Below are positions 17,755-26,592 of a DNA stretch of 64,000 nt, in pieces. The DNA is from Desulfotruncus alcoholivorax DSM 16058 (GTDB taxonomy: Bacteria; Bacillota; Desulfotomaculia; Desulfotomaculales; Desulfallaceae): NCBI RefSeq assembly GCF_000430885.1, contig NZ_AUMW01000017.1, positions 1 through 64,000 of the forward strand, in the 5' to 3' direction. Each line of letters starts with the position of its first letter. The first letter of the stretch is position 1. The notes below the pieces were generated by a model. The model saw nothing but the letters and a program-made list of their open reading frames with translations. It did no database searches and was not told the DNA's origin. Position numbers and translations under genes: made by a program.

Positions 17755-17792
17755 TTTTAATTCCTCCTATGGTTTATCATTTCATAAGTTGA

Positions 17793-17810
17793 CACATACA
17801 CCCGTATGTG
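17793..17810. promoter_or_regulatory. Inverted repeat near the redox operon start
   Basis: Arms CACATAC and GTATGTG flank a 4-nt loop just downstream of the -10 box of the alcohol dehydrogenase promoter (minus strand). It could be a second operator or a 5' UTR hairpin. Confidence 0.4.
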
Positions 17811-17818
17811 ATAATATA

Positions 17819-17849
17819 ATAATAAACTTGAGAGTTAACTCTAAGTCAA
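17819..17849 (-). promoter_or_regulatory. MerR-type promoter with 19-bp spacer
   Basis: On the minus strand TTGACT (17849-17844) and TATTAT (17824-17819) are 19 bp apart. The spacer carries the perfect palindrome AGAGTTAACTCT. An over-long spacer with a central dyad is the hallmark of promoters that MerR-family activators remodel. It drives the alcohol dehydrogenase operon and is divergent from the regulator gene. Confidence 0.8.
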
Positions 17850-17936
17850 GAGGTTTTTTAGAGTTATTTTGTCTTTTTAAGTGAATTTTTTCTTAATAAT
17901 CATTTAACAAAGATTTTCACATTTTGGAGGTTGATT

Positions 17937-18395
17937 ATGTATTACACCATCGGTGAGATTGCTAAAAAAGTTAATATTTCCCCGCATACCCTGCGTTTTT
18001 ATGCAAAAGAAGGATTACTGCCCTTTGTTGAACGCAGCGAAAGCGGAATCCGAATGTTCAAAGATGAAGATTTTGAAGGCTTAATGATAATAGAATGTTT
18101 GAAAAAGACCGGCATGCCAATTAAAGATATTAAAACCTTTATCGATTGGGTTATGGAAGGAGATTCAACAATCGATAAAAGGCTTGAAATGTTTAAAAAG
18201 CAGAAAGCGGCTGTCGAAAAGCAAATTGCCCAGTTGCAAGAAACCCTTGAACTTTTGAAATATAAATGCTGGTATTATGAAACTGCAAAAAATGCCGGCA
18301 CTTGCGAGGTACACAGCAAAATTAAAATGGAAGACATACCAGAAGATATACGGCCTGTAAAAGAAAATCTTAAAAAAATCCGCAAACTGTATTAA
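17937..18395 (+). CDS. MerR family transcriptional regulator
   Basis: A 152-residue regulator. ATG 17937 is chosen: GGAGG lies 6 nt upstream; a TTG two codons earlier is possible. The N-terminal winged helix (YYTIGEIAKKVNISPHTLRF YAKEGLLPF, residues 2-31), the second helical region to about 75 and a long C-terminal dimerisation helix (KRLEMFKKQKAAVEKQIAQL) are typical. The C-terminal part has few cysteines, so an aldehyde or redox ligand rather than a thiol-rich metal site is likely. It presumably activates the divergent operon through the 19-bp-spacer promoter. Confidence 0.92.
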   Translation: MYYTIGEIAKKVNISPHTLRFYAKEGLLPFVERSESGIRMFKDEDFEGLMIIECLKKTGMPIKDIKTFIDWVMEGDSTIDKRLEMFKKQKAAVEKQIAQLQETLELLKYKCWYYETAKNAGTCEVHSKIKMEDIPEDIRPVKENLKKIRKLY

Positions 18396-18398
18396 ATT

Positions 18399-18441
18399 AA
18401 AATGCACACCTTCCTGTAAGCTGCAGAAAGGTGTGCATTTT
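18399..18441 (+). terminator. Terminator after merR-type gene
   Basis: Stem AAAATGCACACCTT with AAGGTGTGCATTTTT, loop of about 15 nt, with a T-rich 3' side, immediately after the regulator stop. Confidence 0.85.
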
Positions 18442-18460
18442 TAGCTTTTAGAATAAATTT

Positions 18461-18687
18461 ATGCAAGTAGATATGTTCCCACAAACACGTCAAAATATTT
18501 CAACCCCGTCTTTTCCGTCTACACAACCCTGCCTGCTGAAAGCCGCTCCGAGAGACTGTGGATGTGTTTCCACAAACAGTTGTGCAAACAAAAATACAAG
18601 GCTTTCCGGTATCTCCACCGTTAAAAAGCACATTCGGCAGATGGCAAAATACTGGAAAGCCCTGTATTCAAGCCGTTTTTCAACCTT
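18461..18687 (+). other. Two rlmD-like 3' end fragments
   Basis: No intact gene. Two plus-strand stretches encode the conserved C-terminal signature of RlmD/TrmA methyltransferases. They are VDMFPQTRQ at 18467-18493 and VDVFPQTVVQT at 18558-18590. The intact rlmD next door, on the opposite strand, ends VDMFPHTAHVE. The two share about 20 of 25 bases. They may be relics of elements that used the rlmD 3' end as attachment site, or partial duplications. A further inverted repeat (GGCTTTCCGGTAT with ATACTGGAAAGCC) lies at about 18600-18662. Confidence 0.45.
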
Positions 18688-20034
18688 TTATTTATTATTC
18701 ACATTTGTCATCAATACCACGCACTCAACGTGCGCTGTATGTGGGAACATGTCCACCGGCTGGACTTCCAACGGCTCATAGCCAAGTTCGGATAGTCTCC
18801 TAACGTCCCTGGCCAGTGTGGCTGGATCGCAGGATATATATACAATCCGCCGCGCGCCGCTGTTGGCCGCCGCTTCCAGAACTTTCGGCCGGCAGCCGCT
18901 GCGTGGCGGGTCCAGCACGATCACACTTGGCTTAAAACCTTTTGCAATATGCTGCGGCAGCACCTTTTCCGCCGGACCTTCGTAAAAGCTGGCGTTTTTG
19001 ATCCCATTTAATTCGGCATTAACCCTGGCATCCTGAACGGCCCCGGTTACTACCTCATACCCCCGCACCATGGCCGACTTACGCGCGGCATAAAGGGTTA
19101 TGGTGCCTACCCCGCAATAGGCATCGGCCAGTTCTTCTTGTCCCTGTAAATTGCAATAGTCAAGTGCAATTTGATACAAAACGGCTGTCTGCACCGGGTT
19201 AACCTGATAAAAAGAGCCGGCGGAAATTTTAAATTTCAGACCGTTGATTTCGTCCACAATGAATTCTGTCCCGGCCAGGCGCTTATAACGTCCATAACCC
19301 TTTTTATCAGCAGGTCGCTTGTATTCGATCACTGAAATCACGCCCGGAATTGAAATCAGCCCTTCAGCCAGGCTTATTAAACTACTGTTTTTTCCGGGTT
19401 CCGCTATCAATATAACCATGATTTCTCCGGAGCTGCCCCGGCGCAACTGGATTTCCTCAGGTATGTCCTGATGCCTACCGCTGTTTTCTTCCATTAGCCT
19501 GCGGGCTGACATTGCCACCTCGTTTAGTTCCCTGTGGGCAAGCAGGCATGGCTCTTCTTCGTTGCCATCTATAATTGCCAGCCGGTGCGATTCCTGCTCG
19601 TAAAAACCAAGGAGCACCCTACCGTTGCGCCTCCGCACCTTAAAGCGAACATTATTCCGGTAATGCCACGGGTCTGCCATGCCGATTATTGGTTTGACTA
19701 AAGACCCGTCTGCGCCCCCGATACGGGTTATGTTTTGCCTTACCAGCCCGGTTTTTAATCGTAGCTGTTCTTCGTAGGTTATATGCTGCAGCCTGCACCC
19801 GCCACATTTGCTTGCAACTGAACATAATGGCGCTTGGCGGTTCCTGGAGGGACTAATTATCTCCAGCGGGATACCCCGGGCGTAGTTATTGCGAACTTCC
19901 GTCAAGCGTACCGAAACAAGTTCGCCCGGTACGGTGCCGGGCACGAATACAACTCTGCCATCATCCCGGCCCACTCCTTCCCCGTCATGATTGATATCAT
20001 TTATCTCAACTTTGATCTCCCTGCCTTCCAGCAA
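18688..20034 (-). CDS. rlmD: 23S rRNA (uracil-5-)-methyltransferase, RlmD/RumA-like
   Basis: A 448-residue TrmA-family RNA methyltransferase. A TRAM domain covers residues 1-60, then an iron-sulfur cysteine cluster (CSVASKCGGCRLQHI, residues 72-86), SAM motif DAYCGVGTITLYAARK near 297-312, and catalytic region VLDPPRSGC then ISCDPATLARD with the nucleophilic Cys near 405. The C-terminal motif VDMFPHTAHVE is intact. The start is TTG 20034 with GGGGTGA upstream. It probably makes m5U in 23S rRNA. The exact target position and the split between RlmC, RlmD and RlmCD activity cannot be read from sequence. Confidence 0.92.
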   Translation of the reverse strand: MLEGREIKVEINDINHDGEGVGRDDGRVVFVPGTVPGELVSVRLTEVRNNYARGIPLEIISPSRNRQAPLCSVASKCGGCRLQHITYEEQLRLKTGLVRQNITRIGGADGSLVKPIIGMADPWHYRNNVRFKVRRRNGRVLLGFYEQESHRLAIIDGNEEEPCLLAHRELNEVAMSARRLMEENSGRHQDIPEEIQLRRGSSGEIMVILIAEPGKNSSLISLAEGLISIPGVISVIEYKRPADKKGYGRYKRLAGTEFIVDEINGLKFKISAGSFYQVNPVQTAVLYQIALDYCNLQGQEELADAYCGVGTITLYAARKSAMVRGYEVVTGAVQDARVNAELNGIKNASFYEGPAEKVLPQHIAKGFKPSVIVLDPPRSGCRPKVLEAAANSGARRIVYISCDPATLARDVRRLSELGYEPLEVQPVDMFPHTAHVECVVLMTNVNNK

Positions 20035-20243
20035 GCGAAATCACCCCGGTTTCTTATTTATATTTATACACATTTTCTATTTTACCCCTGATAAATGAAA
20101 ATCCTGCCCATGCAGGATAAAAAGAAACAGCACACCGCGTCGATAACAATAGTGAATGGTGTCCATAATATATAAATATACTTATTGGGAATTATATCAA
20201 GGTGAGCGTATGAAAACGATAGGACCTAATCCGGATGCAGTAG

Positions 20244-20271
20244 CAAAAAACCCTGCCAATTCAGGGCAGGG
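20244..20271 (-). terminator. Terminator after the 20291-20578 gene
   Basis: Stem CCCTGCC with GGCAGGG around a 7-nt loop, followed on the minus strand by TTTTTTG. A second small hairpin (ATCCTGC-CCAT-GCAGGAT, 20101-20118) lies nearer rlmD. The rest of 20035-20290 holds nothing else I recognise. Confidence 0.85.
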
Positions 20272-20290
20272 TACATAGTTTCATTTAGAC

Positions 20291-20578
20291 TTACGCAGTA
20301 ACTTTAACGGATTCTCGCATTTTAAAATCATGTTTACCCCAAGTGGTTAAATCCACCGCCTGCAGTATTATCCCCGTCGTCCGAAATAATTCATCCTCTG
20401 TCAGTTCTCCCAAGGATACAGATACCGGCAGTTGCATATCCCGCCCGTCACGCACGACCGTCACGGCTAATTGCACCCTACCCCTGTTTTCATCGGAGCA
20501 TACAAAGTGAAGTCCCGAAATTCTGGGATCTCTGCTAACCAGCTCGGCCTCTATGCGATTTAACAGGCCCTCTAACAT
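20291..20578 (-). CDS. Conserved small protein of unknown function
   Basis: A 95-residue soluble protein starting MLEGLLNRIEAELVSRDPRI. ATG 20578 has AAGGAG 9 nt upstream; a TTG two codons earlier would sit too near it. Mixed alpha/beta with no catalytic motif or membrane segment. It is monocistronic with its own terminator. I do not recognise the family. Confidence 0.7.
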   Translation of the reverse strand: MLEGLLNRIEAELVSRDPRISGLHFVCSDENRGRVQLAVTVVRDGRDMQLPVSVSLGELTEDELFRTTGIILQAVDLTTWGKHDFKMRESVKVTA

Positions 20579-20777
20579 TACCAAACACTCCTTAATAGGT
20601 ACTTTATATCAGTCTATAACAGATTGTTTCTTTTGTTTGATATTTTCCGTAAAAAGACAAATAAAGAATCCCAGCGGGGACAAAACGAAAGAAGTAACCA
20701 TAAAAACCGCTTAACGTTATATTCGGGCAGTTTATTCGCAAATAATGAACATTAGAACAAAATATAGGAAAATAATA

Positions 20778-20809
20778 GCCCTCCTTCCCATCAGGTTAAG
20801 AAAGAGGGC
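20778..20809 (-). terminator. Terminator of the vWA/MoxR operon
   Basis: Arms GCCCTC and GAGGGC (20778-20783, 20804-20809) with a T-rich minus-strand 3' side (TATTATTTTCC), just past the operon's last stop codon. The plus-strand side is also T-rich, so it may work both ways. Confidence 0.75.
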
Positions 20810-20814
20810 TTCTT

Positions 20815-23736
20815 TTATTCTTTAAACCCGCGCCGCTTGGCGTCAAGCAAACGGGACGCGGTAGCTTCCTTTTTAGCTTCTTTATTTTTATCGCTTCGGG
20901 TTTCATCCTTCTTGGAACCAACAGCGCCTGTATTCTTCTCGCTGGTTTTGCTCGTTCCTTTTTCAACCGCCGGAGCATCGCCGGAACGGTTGAACGGTTT
21001 TTCCGGGCCGGCCGTTTCCCGTCTCTTGAGGCGCAAATTTTGAACCGCAGACAGGGTTTCACCGGCCCATGCCGGTTTATCCCCGTTGGCCGCGCGTCCG
21101 GGCAGCAGCTTTTGCACAATCAACTGCCGGTAGCGCCGCAGGGCGGCACGCTCTTCGGCACCGATGATCAGGCGTCGCCCTGTCACGTCACCCAGCCAGA
21201 CAATGGCCGCCAGGGCCAGCAACAGCGGGGTCAGGTCGCGCCGGGCTTGCACCGGAGGCAAGTTTTTTAAAAATGCTTGCTCCGGTTTTTCCAAAACCGC
21301 ACCACCGCCTGCCCGGGCAATGGCCTGCAGTGCATTGCTGTCAACACCGGTTTCCTGATATTCAGAGGAGTACGGCACCACAACCCCGCCGCGGGCCAGC
21401 AATTGACTTTGTTCCTTGCCGCCGCCGGCTATCGCCACCAGGTAGGCTCCCGGTTTTCCAGCCGGCTGCCGGGCCGAGTAGCGGCCGGGGCCATCGGGGT
21501 TTAGCGGAACAGTCACGGTATCCCCCCCGGGCCCGGTAACCAGCGCTTTAAGGTCCCGCACTTCCCGCCAACCGCCGGAATCCTCGACCTCAACCTGTAA
21601 ATCACGTCCCGACAGGCCGGAACCCGGTATCACATCGGCCTGCACGCGCAGGGAATCTGTAGTGTCTGCCGGCAAAATCCAGGAAAGCACATTCCCCCAC
21701 AGCCTGGGGAAAACCGCTCCCAGCCAATCGGTGCTCCAGCGCCCGCCCGCGTCCGGAGTCCAGGCCACACTCCGGCCCAAGCCGTACTGCCATGCCGCCA
21801 GCACCGGGTCGCCACGGGGCGATACCAGCAGCGTTTCCGCCAATTCCTTGGGCGACACTGTAATGTAACCATTTAGTGGCGGCACTTGCTCCAGGCCGCG
21901 CAATAGCGGGTTCCAATACGCAACCTGTGGGTAAAACTTTTCATTAACTGCAAAACTCCTCGTTGCCATTAAGGTTTCTTTAGTGAATATTGACGGGATG
22001 CTGTCCGCGTCAGCAGTGGCATAAAACCTACCCCGCCCCAGTTCGGATAGGGCTTTAAGCATACCGGCATCGGCTTCGGCACCCACCGCCACAGTACTTA
22101 AACTAATCCCATCGGACCGCATATCAGCCAGTAGAGATTGGTAATCTCCGCCGCTGGCTGAAATCCCGTCCGTCAGTAAAATAATGTGCTTAACCTGGGT
22201 CGGCAGATCACGCAGAGTCTGGTACGCCGCCAGCAAAGGCGGGTAAATCTCGGTCCCGCCACCTGCTTGAATGCTGCCAATTAACTGCTGCAATTTTTCT
22301 TTGTCTTCAACCGGCCCCGGCGGCGCCACCCACCAGGGCATGGTATCAAAAGCCACAACCCCAACCCGGTCTCGTTTGGTGAGCATAGAAACGCTGCGGG
22401 CGGCGGCATCCCTGGCCAGTGCTATTTTTTCTGCGCCACCCGCCATCCCGGCCATGCTGCCGGACTTATCAATTACCAGCATCAATCCCAGTGAGGGCAT
22501 TTCGCCCCGCCCTTTAATATCCATACTAACGGGCAGAGCGCGTTCCAGCGCTGTTCCGGCATAGCCGCCGGGACCGAATGAGTCGGGCCCGCCCGTCATC
22601 ACCAGCCCGCCGCCCACATCCCGGACGTACGTCTCCAGTTCGCTCATAACATGTTCGCCAAGGCTGTAAGCCGGCACATCCAGCAGAAATACCGCCTGGT
22701 ACCGGGCCCAGCCGGCAATACCCCGGGGGGCGGCCGCAGGTTCCTTGATCTCCACATCCACCCGGCCCGATGCCCGCAGCGCGCCGGCCAGGTTTTGCGC
22801 CTGGGCGGCATCCTCCGCCAGTACCAGCACCCTGGGGGGACCGGATACTTCCTGGATCCCGCCGGCCTCGTTGTTGGCGGCAAAGGCGTCGGCAGACCGG
22901 TCCAGGGGTGATATTTTAACCCGGTAACGGTGGAGCCCTGCCTCTCCCGCCGGCACCGACAGGGTTAACCTGTTCTCGCCCGGTTGTAACTGCACCGGCC
23001 TGGCGGCCAGCAGTTGATCATCGCGTTCAAGGTACAGGTCGCCGTCTACAGCATTATCCGATGTTACTGCAATTTCAACCAAAGTATTTTCGCCCACCCG
23101 GGACCGGGGTGACAGGTGCAGCGAGTCCAGACGGATATCGGGGCCTGCCGGTGCTCCCGCGGGGACAACGTCCACCCGCACCCCCTCGGCGTGCAGGGAC
23201 CGGGCCGCGGCCACGGCATCGCCGCCGGTGTCCCGGCCGTCCGTAACTAAAACAACTCTTCGCCTGGCATCCCGGGGTAATATTGAGCGCGAAAAACGAA
23301 GCGCCTCACCAATCACACTGGATTCCGGTCCCGGGTCGGTGGCGGCACGGTAGAAGGACGGCTGCTCGCCGGGCGGCTCTTCCACCAGCGCCTGCCGGCC
23401 AAAGGAGATTACACCGGCCACGGTGCCGGCAGGTTTTTTCCCCAGCGCCTCCCTGATCCACTGCTCGCCCTTGCCAACAGCGGAGCCCACGCTGTCTGAA
23501 ACATCCAGGGCAAAGACCACCGCCTGCCGGTTGATGGTGCTGACAAAACCGGGACCGGTCAGGGCGGCAATTAGTAAAAACAGCAGCAACAGACGGGTGT
23601 ATAACCTGCGCCGCTCCCTCTGCTTGTGGCTCTCCGGACCTGGCATCTGCAGCCAGGGCAGCCTGAGACGCCAGGCCAGCCAGCCCAGCAGCGGCAGGAG
23701 CAGCCACCACAAGGGATCACTAAAGCTAACGCCCAC
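20815..23736 (-). CDS. Large membrane protein with two von Willebrand A domains
   Basis: About 973 residues. The start is probably GTG 23736, which overlaps the previous gene by 11 nt and follows GGGGGG; the frame is open to 23757. Two N-terminal membrane helices (LWWLLLPLLGWLAW; LLLLFLLIAALTGPGF) precede a first vWA domain with MIDAS DVSDSVG and RRVVLVTDGRDTG. A glutamine-amidotransferase-like segment (GGGLVMTGGPDSFGPGGY, near 380-400) follows, then a second vWA domain with VIDKSGSM and IILLTDGIS. Another helix lies near 860, then a lysine-rich tail. Last gene of the operon; likely an envelope-anchored partner of the MoxR ATPase. Confidence 0.85.
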   Translation of the reverse strand: MGVSFSDPLWWLLLPLLGWLAWRLRLPWLQMPGPESHKQRERRRLYTRLLLLFLLIAALTGPGFVSTINRQAVVFALDVSDSVGSAVGKGEQWIREALGKKPAGTVAGVISFGRQALVEEPPGEQPSFYRAATDPGPESSVIGEALRFSRSILPRDARRRVVLVTDGRDTGGDAVAAARSLHAEGVRVDVVPAGAPAGPDIRLDSLHLSPRSRVGENTLVEIAVTSDNAVDGDLYLERDDQLLAARPVQLQPGENRLTLSVPAGEAGLHRYRVKISPLDRSADAFAANNEAGGIQEVSGPPRVLVLAEDAAQAQNLAGALRASGRVDVEIKEPAAAPRGIAGWARYQAVFLLDVPAYSLGEHVMSELETYVRDVGGGLVMTGGPDSFGPGGYAGTALERALPVSMDIKGRGEMPSLGLMLVIDKSGSMAGMAGGAEKIALARDAAARSVSMLTKRDRVGVVAFDTMPWWVAPPGPVEDKEKLQQLIGSIQAGGGTEIYPPLLAAYQTLRDLPTQVKHIILLTDGISASGGDYQSLLADMRSDGISLSTVAVGAEADAGMLKALSELGRGRFYATADADSIPSIFTKETLMATRSFAVNEKFYPQVAYWNPLLRGLEQVPPLNGYITVSPKELAETLLVSPRGDPVLAAWQYGLGRSVAWTPDAGGRWSTDWLGAVFPRLWGNVLSWILPADTTDSLRVQADVIPGSGLSGRDLQVEVEDSGGWREVRDLKALVTGPGGDTVTVPLNPDGPGRYSARQPAGKPGAYLVAIAGGGKEQSQLLARGGVVVPYSSEYQETGVDSNALQAIARAGGGAVLEKPEQAFLKNLPPVQARRDLTPLLLALAAIVWLGDVTGRRLIIGAEERAALRRYRQLIVQKLLPGRAANGDKPAWAGETLSAVQNLRLKRRETAGPEKPFNRSGDAPAVEKGTSKTSEKNTGAVGSKKDETRSDKNKEAKKEATASRLLDAKRRGFKE

Positions 23737-25570
23737 GACTGGCCACCCCCCATTCAACCATAATCAGCAAAAGGGCAGCCAGTGCAAGTAATTTCATCAA
23801 GGCTAAAGGCCGCCTCGCCTGTTCATTTTGTTTTTCGCCGGACCCAGTGCCTCCTGCCGCCTGTCGCGGGTCGCTCACCTTGAGGTCCGACTCCATGGAA
23901 CTGTAGCCGTTCACTGCAATTTCATGTACCGAACTGCCGCCCTCCCGGTAGGCAATCACCCGGTACAGGCCCGGTTCGCCAGGCACCCAGGGTGAGGGCG
24001 GGAAAGGCGGGGCAATCTCTTCAGCAGCTCCGCCCTGTGCTTTAACCACTATACTTGTGGCCGGAAACGGGGAAACAATTCCAACCTCATCACCAGGACG
24101 GACCTGTCCGGGCGCACCAAGGGAAGGCGGCACCAGCCAGTCCACCGTATTTTGGAGCAAAACCGGAAAAGCAGGGCGCAGCGGCAGATCAGAACGATGC
24201 AGGTTGACTGACCAAAACGCCATCCTTTTTCCTTCCACCTCGCCGTGGACAAATAGATTATTATTGCCTGACTTTATATCCGGGTGCCAGTCCGATCCCG
24301 CTTGCAGGGTCCGGGCGTTTCCGGTATTTACCCCGGCCAGATCCACATATTTTACCAGCGGGCTGTCCTGCACCGCGGACAGTTCAACCTGGCCCGTAGA
24401 CGCTCCCACTGTAAGACCCGGCACCGGTTTTCCCGCCGGCGGGTCCAACAGCAGCGCCGCGCCGGGCGGCAGCGGGCCGGATAGGCCGTCCAGCACCGTT
24501 AGATCATATGGATATTCTCCGTCCGTCAGCAGGCGGTATCGCGCCGCATCCGCCGTGTATACCTCCGAATTTGGCAGCAGTCCCAGAGCGCGCTCTAAAA
24601 ATATGTTACCCCCGGTAACCAGCAAAATTTTGCGTTTGGCCTTTTGTTCCGGTACCGCCCAGGCCCTGTTATCCAATTCCAGCAAATCCATCTCCGGCAG
24701 GTCAGGTTTTAGCTCCGCCGACACGCTTACGCCTGCGGGCAGGTCAGGCCACAGCAGGTATTGCACCTGCCCGGGAGGCAGCTTAAACTTTTTGCTTCCC
24801 GCCGGGTAATTGCCCGTCATTAGCGAGACCACGCCTGATGCCTCTTGCGATCCAAGGTTGACCACAGTTACCTGGGCGGCTTGGCCGTTGCCGGCGGGGC
24901 GCAGATTGATTGAGCCAATCGCGATACTGGCGTCACCTTTCCCCACGTGAATGAACTCAAAAGTTGCAGCAGTACCTGCCGGCAGTCTGACCCCACCGTC
25001 GCTCACCAGCACCAGCCGTGGTTTGTCATGGTGCCTGGCCAGTGCCTGCGCCAGCGTTAAGGCTTGCCCCACGTTCCCTTCGGCCGCCGAAGGGGTAATG
25101 TTCTGTAACGCCAGGCGCACTTCCCGCTGATCAGATCCGTCCCGGACCAATACCCTGGGCTGCCGGTCAAAGGCAATTACGGTAATGGTGGAGCCGCCGC
25201 GCAGACCCGCCGCCAAATCTTCCACCTCCTGCCGGGCCTGGTCGAATCGAGTCCGGTCCCCTTCCCGTGCCTTCATGCTGGCCGAAGTATCCAGCAGCAC
25301 AATGGTGTCGCGGGAGGAAGCCCGGGCCAGCCACACCGGTCCCATGGCGGCCAGCACCAGCAATACCGCAGCCAGCAGCTGCAGCCAGAGCAAAAGTCGT
25401 GATTGCAGCCGCTGCCAGGGCTTGCTGGCTTCCAGGTCGGCGGCAACCGCGCGCCACAGCAGTGTACTGGGCACCTGAACCTGTTTTCTCCTTGGTCGTA
25501 ATATGTAAAGGGCCAGTATGGCCGGTACGGTCAGCGCCAGCCACCACCACCCCGCATTACTAAAAAACAC
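23726..25570 (-). CDS. BatA-like vWA membrane protein
   Basis: A 614-residue protein. The N-terminus (WWWLALTVPAILALYILRPR) and a second helix near 60-75 form the BatA membrane domain. The vWA domain follows with MIDAS DTSASMKAREGDRTRFDQ at about 93-110 and LVLVSDGGV. The middle has beta-sandwich-like regions, and the C-terminal helix ALMKLLALAALLLIMVEWGV ends the protein. The start is GTG 25570 after GGGAGG. The stop overlaps the next vWA gene. In related operons such proteins are thought to act with MoxR in envelope or metal-centre assembly. Confidence 0.87.
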   Translation of the reverse strand: MFFSNAGWWWLALTVPAILALYILRPRRKQVQVPSTLLWRAVAADLEASKPWQRLQSRLLLWLQLLAAVLLVLAAMGPVWLARASSRDTIVLLDTSASMKAREGDRTRFDQARQEVEDLAAGLRGGSTITVIAFDRQPRVLVRDGSDQREVRLALQNITPSAAEGNVGQALTLAQALARHHDKPRLVLVSDGGVRLPAGTAATFEFIHVGKGDASIAIGSINLRPAGNGQAAQVTVVNLGSQEASGVVSLMTGNYPAGSKKFKLPPGQVQYLLWPDLPAGVSVSAELKPDLPEMDLLELDNRAWAVPEQKAKRKILLVTGGNIFLERALGLLPNSEVYTADAARYRLLTDGEYPYDLTVLDGLSGPLPPGAALLLDPPAGKPVPGLTVGASTGQVELSAVQDSPLVKYVDLAGVNTGNARTLQAGSDWHPDIKSGNNNLFVHGEVEGKRMAFWSVNLHRSDLPLRPAFPVLLQNTVDWLVPPSLGAPGQVRPGDEVGIVSPFPATSIVVKAQGGAAEEIAPPFPPSPWVPGEPGLYRVIAYREGGSSVHEIAVNGYSSMESDLKVSDPRQAAGGTGSGEKQNEQARRPLALMKLLALAALLLIMVEWGVASRGR

Positions 25571-25607
25571 CTCGACACCTCCCGGGGGTCAGGCTTAAAC
25601 TATACCA

Positions 25608-26540
25608 CTAGCTTGCTGTTCCTTTACTCAATACTCCGTTTAGCGGCAGATAGCGTAATAGGGTTTCCGCAAGCGGCCGGCCGCTGTTTATCATTACCCG
25701 CCGGGCACCCCACCGGCGACAGCTGTCGTCCAGTGTCTTATAAAATTCATCAAGCCGCTCTCTATAATCGCGCAATGCCGCAGGAGTCAGGGAAACTTCC
25801 ACCCGCTCGCCGGTCTCCATGTCCTGCATGGCCCATTCCCCCTCACCCGGCGGTTCAAGCTCACCGGGGGCAAGGATGTGCAGCAGGGTGCCGACCATAC
25901 CCCGGCTGGCGGCAAGACACAGCATTTCTTCCACACCCGGCGGGTCCAGCAAGTCTGAAAACACAAACAAAGATGTTGCGCCGGGAACGGCGGCAATGCC
26001 ACACTGAAGACATTCTTTTAAAGCTGTGCCGCCGCCGAATTGGGTTTGTCCCAGCCAATTCCAAAAAACCGGTAAGGAATTTCTACCGCTGCAGGGATTA
26101 AAAACGTGCCTATTCTGACCATTTCTGCCACCGGCCAATTGAATTAAAGACCCGGCCACTGCAGACAACCGGTCGTTTCCGGACACAACACACCCGCCCA
26201 GTGCGGCTGCGAGCTGCAATGCATAGCTGCCCTTGTGGGTTTGTCCTTCTCCCCAATCCATGGAGGCGCTGGTGTCCACAACGAAAAGAACAGAGTCCTG
26301 GCGTTCATCCAGGAACTCTTTAACGTAAAGCCGCCCCAACCGGGCGTAAGCTTTCCAGTCAACCCGGCGGGGCTCATCGCCAAACGTATATTCACGATAA
26401 TCGGCAAATTCAACCGCGCCGCCTTTAATTGGCGAACGCCTACCGCCGGCATACCCCCCGGCAACCGGGCGCTGCCGGATCAATCTGTAACCTTCCAGGC
26501 GGCTGATCAGAGCAGGGTTGGGTAAAAAATTTTTTGCCAC
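25608..26540 (-). CDS. DUF58 domain protein
   Basis: A 310-residue DUF58 protein. The hallmark region GAVEFADYREYTFGDEPRRV then DWKAYARLGRLYVKEF lies near residues 40-75. It is followed by a vWA-like segment with DTSASMDWGE near 88-97 (DxSxS motif). Start GTG 26540. It is located directly after the MoxR gene, the classic MoxR-DUF58-vWA order. No membrane helices seen. Confidence 0.9.
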   Translation of the reverse strand: MAKNFLPNPALISRLEGYRLIRQRPVAGGYAGGRRSPIKGGAVEFADYREYTFGDEPRRVDWKAYARLGRLYVKEFLDERQDSVLFVVDTSASMDWGEGQTHKGSYALQLAAALGGCVVSGNDRLSAVAGSLIQLAGGRNGQNRHVFNPCSGRNSLPVFWNWLGQTQFGGGTALKECLQCGIAAVPGATSLFVFSDLLDPPGVEEMLCLAASRGMVGTLLHILAPGELEPPGEGEWAMQDMETGERVEVSLTPAALRDYRERLDEFYKTLDDSCRRWGARRVMINSGRPLAETLLRYLPLNGVLSKGTAS

Positions 26541-26592
26541 TTAAATATCACCTAATTCATCCTCTGCTGTTGACGCGTTGCGACATGGTTGT

